A DNA stretch of 64,000 bases from Flectonema sp. DT1601. Lineage: Eukaryota; Euglenozoa; Diplonemea; Diplonemida; Diplonemidae. How positions within the stretch are numbered: position 1 is the first letter of the stretch; each line of letters opens with the position of its first letter. The DNA lies in the NCBI GenBank assembly GCA_964019425.1, contig OZ025861.1, positions 372,001 to 436,000 on the forward strand. Direction: 5' to 3'. Below the pieces are notes generated by a model. That model was not told the DNA's origin and searched no databases. It worked only from the letters and a program-made list of their open reading frames with translations. The translations under genes were made by a program, and so were the position numbers. Shown here one piece after another: positions 40,301 through 48,946 of this stretch.

Positions 40301-43300
40301 CGCATTAGTTCAGTATTTGATTTGGTAACCGAATTGCGTGACAAAAAGATGGAAGCACGTGAGTCTACTTATACAGAGCTGGGATCAGAAGGACTGCAGG
40401 AGTTAGAGACTGTGTTGGATGCCAAGGTTGAGTTTCGGCGTGCGGCGGTTCTTCGAGATGATTTGATCAGAAGGGCGAAATCTGTAGCTGAAAGAAAAGC
40501 ATTCGAAGCTGTGAAGTCGATCAAGGAGGTGTGCAACATGATTATCGGCGGGTGGAAGTCGGAGTCTGCTGTTCAAGTCGTGCAGTTAGTGGATGACGTG
40601 TTTAGGTTTTTCAATTCAATGCCTGAGGTGTATAAGCGCCACAGCTTTGACAAGCTAAAGGAGCCGCTGATGGGCGCACTGGAAACGGTGCGCAATCTGC
40701 GATTCAACGATGATCCTGACAGGCTGTTCTTTGCTCGCAGTTGCTATGTAGTAAAGCTGTTGAGTGAATCAACTGCAGTAGAGGTACGTAATATGTTTGA
40801 TCCCCTTTACAAGAAGAGCGAGCAAGACTTGGAAGACATGTTAGAGCACAGCATGCCCGAAAAGATCGACGAAGCTGAACTCGACATCGTGGAAGAGAAA
40901 CTTGCTCTGTACGGCCAGCTTGATGCTGCACATCGGGCAACTTTCAAGAGTCAAAACGTAAAGAAAAACCTGCTAGCTAAGGTCAAGAAACAGCTTGAAC
41001 AGCAGGGCATTGTTGCTGTTCCGGGCAGTGATTCAGCTTTCTTTAGAGAGATGAGAGAAGGACAAAGGCAACTGAGAATAGCCAAGCGAGTGAAGGAACT
41101 GCTGTCAGAAAGCCAGGCAAAACAGCTCGAAGATGTGTGCAATCGGATGAGGGAACATTTCTCTTCTCTACTTTGGGAAAAGTTAAAGTCGATGAACACG
41201 TCGGGAGAAAGTTGTGTGAAGCTGAGTGAGAAGTTGGAAATGTTCTCAGAATTTAGGGATCTGATGACTGAAGAGGTTGCTTTGTATTACCAAGGATTAC
41301 ATACAAGTGAACGAACAGTAACCGACGACATCCTTGAAGCGTTAGTCGAAAATGACCCCTTGGAATGGAAAGTGGACCTCTGGAGAGACTTGAAGAGAAT
41401 GGAGGCCGAAGGGTTGAATCGTGAGACCAAGAGAAAGACATCTGAAAACATACGGAAGACGTACCTCGACAAGATTTTAGACGAAACACTTGTAACAAAA
41501 CTGAGAAAAATGAAAGACCATCTGTCTGAGATGGGGACATTCGAGCATTTGGCAGATGAACTGAAAGAAAAATTGGACAACTACATGGAGCAGTCTTCTG
41601 CAAAGGGTCAAGTGCTTCTTACAGTAAAGCACGACAATTATGAAATGTTGTGGAATACTGATAGCAAGCTGCCTAGTCGGAGTATTGTAAATGAGATGAA
41701 AGACCTCTTGAGGGATGAAGAGGAGAAATACATGTCTGGAGAAAAGCTATCACGCAGCGATGTGATTCTTGCGCTGCACTGCAAGGAGTTAGCAGGTGAT
41801 TCAAATGTCCCAGCTATGAAGTTGATGCAGGACATTGAGGAGATCTTCAAGAAGGCGACAAGTACGATGGGTGGAGCCGATGCTGAGATGTACCTGTCCA
41901 TCGGGAAAGTGTTAGAAAGGTCGTGGGGACATGATTACCAGTCACGGAAGGAAAGTAGCTTTGTGCAAGTCGAGTGCGCAGTACAGAAGTTCTTAGACGG
42001 TGACGTCAGCGACGTGTATCGATGCATCCGAAGTGTGGGGCACCCGTTGGCTTGTGACGCAGACCTCGCAGGGAGCTTTGTGTGGAACCAGAAGTGCGAA
42101 CGTACGTGGGACCACCTTTCTAAGTTGCAGCAGTTGGTTGAACTGGTACGCGGGGTTCTGCCATTGACAGCAGCTATGGTTGAGAAAAGACTCATCGCCC
42201 CTCGCATCGACGATTTGGGGAAGCTTTGCGACGGCATTGAGAAGACTCTTGAGGGTCCCATGGGGCGGGTTCATTGTTTAGAAGAGGTAAGAGACAAATA
42301 CATCGCAGCAGACCCGAGGTTGTTGTTACTACAGAAACTGGGAGTACTGGGTGACATTGTCGACTGCGAGTCTGATGATGCTCAGAAGATTCTGAATGAC
42401 AGGAGGGAGAGGATGCAAAACAAAATAATCAATATAGAGAAAGGTATTACTGCTGTAGGAGAGAAGTTGGATAGCAGACGTAACCTTTTTGACGACAGCA
42501 ACATTGAGACTGCAGAAGAAGCGAATGATATCATCGAAGACTTTGATATGAGAATACCGAAGGCTGAGGGCACGCTGCGTTCGTTAGAAAGTCTATGTAA
42601 TCAGTGTAAGTCACAAAAGAGAAAAAAATTAGATGCTGATGGTTACAAAAACATTACAGAACTTAGGAAGGTCATCCAGGATGAAAAGAATGAGGTGAAT
42701 CAAATGATATCACAACGGGAGGAATACCAGTGTGTGCTCAAAGAGCTCGCAAACATTAATAAGATTCCTGCTGAAGTTGATCCCGAAATGCATCAAGGCT
42801 TAGGTCTGGAAGAAGTGTTGACGAGGTTGAAGAACCAATTAGACGAACATCAGCGACAGCAAAGAGATGTAGACGCGCAGCTGAAGGTACTGAAGAACAA
42901 TGTTGTTTCTCGGGAGGCTGCATCAGTACTTCGTGAGGCGCGCATTAGTTCAGTATTTGATTTGGTAACCGAATTGCGTGACAAAAAGATGGAAGCACGT
43001 GAGTCTACTTATACAGAGCTGGGATCAGAAGGACTGCAGGAGTTAGAGACTGTGTTGGATGCCAAGGTTGAGTTTCGGCGTGCGGCGGTTCTTCGAGATG
43101 ATTTGATCAGAAGGGCGAAATCTGTAGCTGAAAAAAAAGCATTCGAAGCTGTGAAGTCGATCAAGGAGGTGTGCAACATGATTATCGACGAGTGGAAGTC
43201 GGAGTCTGCTGTTCAAGTCGTGCAGTTAGTGGATGACGTGTTTAAGTTTTTCAATTCGATGCCTGAGGTGTATAAGCGCCACAGCTTTGACAAGCTAAGG

Positions 43301-46300
43301 GAGCCGCTGATGGGCGCACTGGAAACGGTGCGCAATCTGCGATTCAACGATGATCCTGACAGGCTGTTCTTTGCTCGCAGTTGCTATGTAGTAAAGCTGT
43401 TGAGTGAATCAACTGCAGTAGAGGTACGTAATATGTTTGATCCCCTTTACAAGAAGAGCGAGCAAGACTTGGAAGACATGTTAGAGCACAGCATGCCCGA
43501 AAAGATCGACGAAGCTGAACTCGACATCGTGGAAGAGAAACTTGCTCTGTACGGCCAGCTTGATGCTGCACATCGGGCAACTTTCAAGAGTCAAAACGTA
43601 AAGAAAAACCTGCTAGCTAAGGTCAAGAAACAGCTTGAACAGCAGGGCATTGTTGCTGTTCCGGGCAGTGATTCAGCTTTCTTTAGAGAGATGAGAGAAG
43701 GACAAAGGCAACTGAGAATAGCCAAGCGAGTGAAGGAACTGCTGTCAGAAAGCCAGGCAAAACAGCTCGAAGATGTGTGCAATCGGATGAGGGAACATTT
43801 CTCTTCTCTACTTTGGGAAAAGTTAAAGTCGATGAACACGTCGGGAGAAAGTTGTGTGAAGCTGAGTGAGAAGTTGGAAATGTTCTCAGAATTTAGGGAT
43901 CTGATGACTGAAGAGGTTGCTTTGTATTACCAAGGATTACATACAAGTGAACGAACAGTAACCGACGACATCCTTGAAGCGTTAGTCGAAAATGACCCCT
44001 TGGAATGGAAAGTGGACCTCTGGAGAGACTTGAAGAGAATGGAGGCCGAAGGGTTGAATCGTGAGACCAAGAGAAAGACATCTGAAAACATACGGAAGAC
44101 GTACCTCGACAAGATTTTAGACGAAACACTTGTAACAAAACTGAGAAAAATGAAAGACCATCTGTCTGAGATGGGGACATTCGAGCCTTTGGCAGATGAA
44201 CTGAAGGATAAATTAGACGACTACACTTCGAAACTTGATCAGGAGCAGTCTTCTGCAAAGAGTCAAGTGCTTCTTGCAGTAAAGCACGACAATTATGAAA
44301 TGTTGTGGAATACTGATAGCAAGCTGCCTAGGCGGAGTATTGTAAATGAGATGAATGATCTCTTGAGGGATGGAGAGGAGAAATACATATCTGGAGAAAC
44401 GCTATCATGCAGCGATGTGCTTCTTGCGCTGCACTGCAAGGAGTTAGCAGGTGATTCAACAGCTGATTCAAATGTCCCAGCTATGAGGTTGATGAGGCAA
44501 GCGTGCAATTCTGATTTAAATAATAAAAACTGGAAGGGAATTCTCTTTTGGGTGACATGCTTGTGCGAGGCGACAAACTATCGCGATCACACATTCGTCG
44601 GGAAGTTCCTCGAGTCTTGCGGTTTGCCTCCAGTTTTTACCGAATTGAAGAGATCGTTCAGTGATTTGAAGGAATCTATGAATGGAGTCCTGCGTGACAA
44701 TACTTTCACTCACCTTGAACACATTTCAGACAAGTGGAGCGAGCTTGAGGATATCTGCGAAACGTTGGCTACGGTGTGGAAGCAATCATCAGGTTTACCC
44801 GACGGGATCCCTTGCGCAGAGATTCTGAAGTTGACAGGCAGTGTGGTACCCAAGTGGAGCAAGTGGAAGGATGATGTAGTCAAAAAGGTAAATGAGAACC
44901 AGCAGAATATTGCTGAGAAAGGTAGCGAGTTGGTTAATTCATTTCTCGCAACCCAAGATGCGGCAGCACGCAAACAGCTTAACGAGGAACTGACGAAAAG
45001 CATCACCGCGTTACAGTCAATTACGAAACCAGGGGCTGACGTTGTAGGACTCGCAGCTGTGCCCGAAATCAAATACATCCTTTCTAAGGAAATTACTAAG
45101 CTGCGTGAGAAAGCAATTAAAGGCATCAGAGAAAAGGATTGGGTGAAGGTGAACCAGATTATCGAATCACTGTCTGCACTTCGGAACAATGCGGTGTCCT
45201 TTGTAGCTGATGCTGCCTGCCCTGTGTCTGCCGAGGTTGAGAAAGCAGCTACTGACAAGTTGGGAAAATACCTCAAACTTCAACACACAAACATTGTAGA
45301 GTGTCTTATTGGGATGCAGCAGATGAGTGATAGCGTTGAGATGTTAAGAGTGGTTGCACAGAAACATATTACTGCTGTTCTGAAGTCACACGTAAAGTCA
45401 TATGGTCCAAAGAAGCTGCCTGAATTAGTACACTGCCTTCGAAGTCACAAGAGTGGTATTGGAGAGCTACTAGTGACCGAACATCAAATATTCAAATCTT
45501 TTAGTATCCAACTTTGGAAAGAGAGGGCAGGAAAACGTGATATCAAAGATGTTATGGAAGACCTTCATCGAGAGAATCCAGAGATGTCAAAGGATGAAAT
45601 CAGTAAGCTACGAAAGGCTCATGACTTCGTAATGGAGAAAACAGAATCATACATCAGAGAACACTACCTGGGTGGGAATTCGGCAGTCAAACAACTTGTA
45701 AAAAAAACAAAACAAATGGGTTTTGATATTGCCAACAAAAATGTTATTAGGAAGTTTGCAGAACTATTTCTATCAAACGATGGATTGTTAGATTTAGTCG
45801 CACATGTTTCCGCTATTTGGACTTTAAAGGGAAGTGACAGGGGCAGCAAGGAAAGCGAATTCTTGCGAAAGCTTCACTCGATACAGGTGCTGGCAATCGT
45901 ACGCTCTCTCGGATCGAAAACATTCTTGGAGGGTTCGTTCGTGCAGGTGTCAACCGGAGAAGGGAAGTCAGTAGTGCTGTCAATACTCGCTGCTGTATGC
46001 TCCTTGTTAGGAATAACACCCTACGTAGTATGCCACAGTTCGTACCTGAGTACGAGAGACGAAGACGACAGTTCAGACTTTCTGAAGGAACTCGATGTGG
46101 GTGCTTTCTATGGAACAATAAACCAGTGCTGTGAAGATGTCTTGAGAGGAAAGGCACTCCGTGAAGCAGGAGAAGGGCTGCTCAATGGAGACAAGCCTCA
46201 AGTTACTCAACTGGATCGTGTTAAGCGTATTTTGCTTATTGATGAGGTAGACGTCTTCATGAGTGAGTCCTTCTACGGACAAGTGTATTTACCTTCAATG

Positions 46301-48226
46301 AAGCGTAGTGCTGCTGACCTGAAACCCCTGACTGACTTCTTGTGGGAGAACAAGGACAACGAGGAGAAAATGAAGTGGAATCAAGTCCGAGTGCTGAAGG
46401 AATTCGAAGACGCAGCTGCTGCGTTATCCATCTGCGGGAATCTATTTAATGAAGCGGTGCGATCTATGATTGAAGATCTGAAGTACTTTAAAAAGGCTTC
46501 TGATTATGTCGTCACCAAGGAGGACGATGGGTCGCTTAAAATTGGATACGTAGAACAAGACTGCATAGATTACACGAGAGTGGATGAGTACCGTACCTTG
46601 TGGGCAATCTACGAAGCGTATCACAGAGATGATACCATTGACGAAATAACTCGAGAGTGTGAGCTGCGTCAAGAAGTGTACCTGCTATTCAAGTTGGGGG
46701 AGTACTCTTACATGGACCTAGCGAGGGATGAGTTCTCCAATATTATCGGAGTATCAGGTACGCTGCCACAGAGTTCCTCAGAGAAGGATATCGTGAAGGA
46801 CCTCGGAATCAAATACCAAACAGTAATGCCATCAATGTACGGCCCAAGTAACTTGAAATTTGATGAAAGAAATGATGTGCAGGCCGAGGAATCAGGAGAG
46901 GTACACTACTCTGTGGTATTACGAGAAATTAAGATGAGATTAGGAGAGGGGAAGAGAAGTGTTCTTGTACTGTTCGAGTCTGAGCAGCAGATCGGTGACT
47001 ACATGAAACGTATGGAGAAAACTGAAGATGAGAAGACATTGAGAAGTATTCAAAGGATGGTAGAGGGGAATACACATTCTGAGAGAATGGCACGCACGAA
47101 GAGAGCGACTACCCCGGGAGTGGTGACATTCGCAGTGCGTGTCCTCGGACGTGGAACTGACTTCTATGTTACGATGCAGAGTATGCTTGATGCAGGAGGG
47201 ATGCACGTGATCCAGACCTTCATGGGCTCCATGTCAGAGCACTTACAGATCAAGGGACGCACTGCTCGTCAGGGTCAGGTAGGTTCCTTCTCAATGATAA
47301 TTGATATTGGTGGATTGGATACATTTGGAATTAGTCGTAGCGTTGCGATGGAGCAAACGAAGAACAAGACTTTGTACAAGTTTCTTTGTGATGCCAGCAC
47401 TGACCACCACACGAAGATGCTGCAGTTACAAATAATAGACGCAAAAGGCTCAACAAAGGAGCACAGACACTCGATGGATTTCAGGTCTGAGCTACTCGGA
47501 GGTAAGTTATGCAAGAAGTCTTTTGTGGACAAGCTGCTTAAATGGAACAGGGGACCCAAATATGAAAAGGCAACGAGTAGAACTGTAATCCTCTTAGACG
47601 GTACAGGGTCAATGTCTAATCTCATCCACGGAGCGAAGGCTGTTCTTCGCGAAGTGTTTGAGAGGATTTATTTTATTTTGGAAGAAGCTGACAATTCTCT
47701 ACTTAGCTTTTCTATTCAAATTGTTGTTTATCGCAATTACAATCGGAAGCTTCTTCAGCTCTCTAAATGGTGCGATACGGCGGGGGATCTGTGTGCATTT
47801 CTTCAGGATGTCAAAGCTGAGGGTGGTCATGGAAACGAAGCAGTTGAAATAGGTCTAAATCATGTTAATAATGAAGACAACGTGGCACAAGTTATCCTCA
47901 TGGGTGACGCTCCTGCGAACACAGATGCAAATCTAACTTATCTTGGGTCAGCTTACAACGTGACTGTTACCGACTGGAAGACAGAAACTCGCGCGTTAGC
48001 AGACAAAGAGATACCCGTGCACTCCTTTTACCTAGCCCCTTGGGCAAAGGAAAACTTTAATGAAATATCAAGTATGACTTCTGGGGAATGTAAAAGACTT
48101 GATGTGTCCAGCTCTAGCGCTGCTGATGAGATGACCGACTTATGGAGTCTCCGAGTGTTGGAGGATATTGGTGGTGACGTGTTGGTTTCACAGTACCGTA
48201 AACGTTATGCAAGTCGCACCTCATAG
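37313..48226 (+). CDS. Enlarged GTPase - coiled-coil - SecA motor - VWA protein with internal duplication, copy C
   Basis: An uninterrupted frame of 3,637 residues, ~890 longer than its neighbours. The extra length is an in-frame tandem duplication of the helical middle: residues ~623-1505 (nt ~39180-41827) and ~1508-2394 (nt ~41835-44494), offset by 2,655 bp at the left boundary. The first block resembles copy B (CNQCNRCTCKSQKKNK), the second copy D (CNQCKSQKRKK), so the gene looks like a product of unequal recombination between paralogues. GTPase motifs are at 117-124 and ~183-189; SecA TGEGKS starts at T2881 with all downstream motor motifs; the VWA loop DGTGSMS starts at D3429. The reading frame has survived, which argues that the longer protein is tolerated or functional. 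An assembly error in a repetitive array is the main alternative. Confidence 0.85.
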   Translation: MTSDISSCASHSPFIPSRPVVAVLKDALTNGTDNYQAELLQIEDAVKRSGYGGDDALQVSRDLVSCIEKDDKRLEECLRKLLNIVEPFDVASMMKVFISSKDSINAAKGKHVVVIAGRTGTGKTVTLHYLSGSKLEKNQQRKVVVIQAAAGTEGCKVGSGSSSCTAYLQSVPCVADANVVLLDTVGWGDTKGDEIEAACNAVLGAALRECASVRFLLIIDSGFAYERCKPLKATIKDFCNLVNPTHLNDVVKCTTFGITRFKAEPFVDECIADVEELFSSNGNLTNNEKLICKLLTDQLESGIQIIDPEREWSKSPKEVLEAVLKSEPLRTPESAFRVPLSQDLRQKLGHQLQVYNEAVQRLLESSDHERAVEIIEIIEKLRMMFDDPILLKTMNECLRKVERMVSDILKKASRNLDSYFAKYPQYVVTPETIIQISREVQGLRRYFAESFPDIGWDEVNVEQQAEQYVESVHMGTPEEMGTAVRKCRELMGLGMLSVDKSLSLVHDNIRKQFNSFSKKAIVGIDEMSSVKEMIKQLEACCHFASIADGSCSYKEVVERFSDKLEDKLMSAKLAVEKLPVGNEALSGLLDFLMRVTEKQEKLKELQVEVKYLERGLRNLGDHVEEIFKKATSTMGGADAEMYLSIGKVLERSWGHDYQSRKESSFVQVECAVQKFLDGDVSDVYRCIRSVGHPLACDADLAGSFVWNQKCERTWDHLSKLQQLVELVRGVLPLTAAMVEKRLIAPRIDDLGKLCDGIEKTLEGPMGRVHCLEEVRDKYIAADPRLLLLQKLGVLGDIVDCESDDAQKILNDRRERMQNKIINIEKGITAVGEKLDSRRNLFDDSNIETAEEANDIIEDFDMRIPKAEGKLRSLESVCNQCNRCTCKSQKKNKLDANGYKNITELRQTIQDKENEVDQMTSQREEYQCVLKELANINKIPAEVDPEMHQGLGLEEVLTRLKNQLDEHQRQQRDVDAQLKVLKNDVVSREAASVLREARISSVFDLVTELRDKKMEARESTYTELGSEGLQELETVLDAKVEFRRAAVLRDDLIRRAKSVAERKAFEAVKSIKEVCNMIIGGWKSESAVQVVQLVDDVFRFFNSMPEVYKRHSFDKLKEPLMGALETVRNLRFNDDPDRLFFARSCYVVKLLSESTAVEVRNMFDPLYKKSEQDLEDMLEHSMPEKIDEAELDIVEEKLALYGQLDAAHRATFKSQNVKKNLLAKVKKQLEQQGIVAVPGSDSAFFREMREGQRQLRIAKRVKELLSESQAKQLEDVCNRMREHFSSLLWEKLKSMNTSGESCVKLSEKLEMFSEFRDLMTEEVALYYQGLHTSERTVTDDILEALVENDPLEWKVDLWRDLKRMEAEGLNRETKRKTSENIRKTYLDKILDETLVTKLRKMKDHLSEMGTFEHLADELKEKLDNYMEQSSAKGQVLLTVKHDNYEMLWNTDSKLPSRSIVNEMKDLLRDEEEKYMSGEKLSRSDVILALHCKELAGDSNVPAMKLMQDIEEIFKKATSTMGGADAEMYLSIGKVLERSWGHDYQSRKESSFVQVECAVQKFLDGDVSDVYRCIRSVGHPLACDADLAGSFVWNQKCERTWDHLSKLQQLVELVRGVLPLTAAMVEKRLIAPRIDDLGKLCDGIEKTLEGPMGRVHCLEEVRDKYIAADPRLLLLQKLGVLGDIVDCESDDAQKILNDRRERMQNKIINIEKGITAVGEKLDSRRNLFDDSNIETAEEANDIIEDFDMRIPKAEGTLRSLESLCNQCKSQKRKKLDADGYKNITELRKVIQDEKNEVNQMISQREEYQCVLKELANINKIPAEVDPEMHQGLGLEEVLTRLKNQLDEHQRQQRDVDAQLKVLKNNVVSREAASVLREARISSVFDLVTELRDKKMEARESTYTELGSEGLQELETVLDAKVEFRRAAVLRDDLIRRAKSVAEKKAFEAVKSIKEVCNMIIDEWKSESAVQVVQLVDDVFKFFNSMPEVYKRHSFDKLREPLMGALETVRNLRFNDDPDRLFFARSCYVVKLLSESTAVEVRNMFDPLYKKSEQDLEDMLEHSMPEKIDEAELDIVEEKLALYGQLDAAHRATFKSQNVKKNLLAKVKKQLEQQGIVAVPGSDSAFFREMREGQRQLRIAKRVKELLSESQAKQLEDVCNRMREHFSSLLWEKLKSMNTSGESCVKLSEKLEMFSEFRDLMTEEVALYYQGLHTSERTVTDDILEALVENDPLEWKVDLWRDLKRMEAEGLNRETKRKTSENIRKTYLDKILDETLVTKLRKMKDHLSEMGTFEPLADELKDKLDDYTSKLDQEQSSAKSQVLLAVKHDNYEMLWNTDSKLPRRSIVNEMNDLLRDGEEKYISGETLSCSDVLLALHCKELAGDSTADSNVPAMRLMRQACNSDLNNKNWKGILFWVTCLCEATNYRDHTFVGKFLESCGLPPVFTELKRSFSDLKESMNGVLRDNTFTHLEHISDKWSELEDICETLATVWKQSSGLPDGIPCAEILKLTGSVVPKWSKWKDDVVKKVNENQQNIAEKGSELVNSFLATQDAAARKQLNEELTKSITALQSITKPGADVVGLAAVPEIKYILSKEITKLREKAIKGIREKDWVKVNQIIESLSALRNNAVSFVADAACPVSAEVEKAATDKLGKYLKLQHTNIVECLIGMQQMSDSVEMLRVVAQKHITAVLKSHVKSYGPKKLPELVHCLRSHKSGIGELLVTEHQIFKSFSIQLWKERAGKRDIKDVMEDLHRENPEMSKDEISKLRKAHDFVMEKTESYIREHYLGGNSAVKQLVKKTKQMGFDIANKNVIRKFAELFLSNDGLLDLVAHVSAIWTLKGSDRGSKESEFLRKLHSIQVLAIVRSLGSKTFLEGSFVQVSTGEGKSVVLSILAAVCSLLGITPYVVCHSSYLSTRDEDDSSDFLKELDVGAFYGTINQCCEDVLRGKALREAGEGLLNGDKPQVTQLDRVKRILLIDEVDVFMSESFYGQVYLPSMKRSAADLKPLTDFLWENKDNEEKMKWNQVRVLKEFEDAAAALSICGNLFNEAVRSMIEDLKYFKKASDYVVTKEDDGSLKIGYVEQDCIDYTRVDEYRTLWAIYEAYHRDDTIDEITRECELRQEVYLLFKLGEYSYMDLARDEFSNIIGVSGTLPQSSSEKDIVKDLGIKYQTVMPSMYGPSNLKFDERNDVQAEESGEVHYSVVLREIKMRLGEGKRSVLVLFESEQQIGDYMKRMEKTEDEKTLRSIQRMVEGNTHSERMARTKRATTPGVVTFAVRVLGRGTDFYVTMQSMLDAGGMHVIQTFMGSMSEHLQIKGRTARQGQVGSFSMIIDIGGLDTFGISRSVAMEQTKNKTLYKFLCDASTDHHTKMLQLQIIDAKGSTKEHRHSMDFRSELLGGKLCKKSFVDKLLKWNRGPKYEKATSRTVILLDGTGSMSNLIHGAKAVLREVFERIYFILEEADNSLLSFSIQIVVYRNYNRKLLQLSKWCDTAGDLCAFLQDVKAEGGHGNEAVEIGLNHVNNEDNVAQVILMGDAPANTDANLTYLGSAYNVTVTDWKTETRALADKEIPVHSFYLAPWAKENFNEISSMTSGECKRLDVSSSSAADEMTDLWSLRVLEDIGGDVLVSQYRKRYASRTS
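41835..44494 (+). repeat. Second block of the 2.65-kb in-frame duplication in gene C
   Basis: Matches 39180-41827 with scattered differences and small indels. The join is visible at 41827-41836, where AAGTTGATG is followed by CAGGACATTGAGGAG instead of the AGGCAAGCGTGC found at this point in the other copies. The block covers ~885 codons of helical sequence and includes neither the P-loop nor the SecA motor. Confidence 0.92.
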
Positions 48227-48625
48227 ACTGACTATTCACCAACTCAACTTGTTCTTTGTTACGAGTCGTTCTTTTTGCCGAGGATGTACTTGTTGTTGAT
48301 AATTCATATAAAACTACCGACTTAAGTAGTAGACTGCCTGACTACATCCAAGCTTTCTATGTTTCTTTTCAGGTTAAGGCCCCTCCTGCAGTGAAATCCT
48401 TTTAATGGTTTTATTTTATCTTCCCCTGTTTCTTCTATTTTCTGAACCAGTGTGGCGTGCTCTCCCTCTCTGTGACTAACGTTAGACGTGTTTCTGGTTA
48501 TTCGTCGTCTCTTGTCGTCTGCTAAAGTCTCGTGGTTGGCTGGTTGCTATCCTGGGCTTCGTATATAAAAAGAAATGATTATAATAAAATGTTTGTTACA
48601 AATAATTATTATCTCTCTCACTTCA
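48227..48625 (+). other. 3' flank of gene C
   Basis: Family 3' UTR with the 37-bp segment. After CTCCCTCTCTGTGACTAACG it follows a version shared only with the flank of copy D. A good TATA-like box TATATAAAA lies at ~48562-48570 and AATAAA at 48583-48588, so the end of one transcript and the start of the next seem to be packed within ~100 bp. There is no gene-free unit between C and D, making this the shortest intergenic gap (720 bp). Confidence 0.6.
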
Positions 48626-48946
48626 CGGTATTGATATCTCATATTGTGTGTGAATACCAAACTGTGTCTCAGCGGTGTCTTGCCGTCATCTCTTATTTTT
48701 CCTTTCTTTTATTATTTTTAATTCTGACACAAAAGTTTCCAAAACCTCCGAGTATGAACAACTCGAGAGGTGAGGATTGAAATTATCTTCTTGATTTTCA
48801 GAAGATTTTTGTGTGCGATTTCCCCCTTTATTTCCTTCCCATTCATAACAGCAATACATGTACTTGGGATATGATTTCAGACTCTTCTCGTAAAGTTAAA
48901 TAGTAAAGTCTCTCCTTCCCTTCCAGTTGTTATATTATTGAAAACA
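48626..48946 (+). promoter_or_regulatory. Leader of gene D
   Basis: 321 bp from CGGTATTG to the ATG, with the acceptor-like CTTCCCTTCCAG. The TATA-like sequence TATATAAAA ~385 bp before the ATG replaces GTAAATAAAAAG found in other leaders. Confidence 0.5.
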
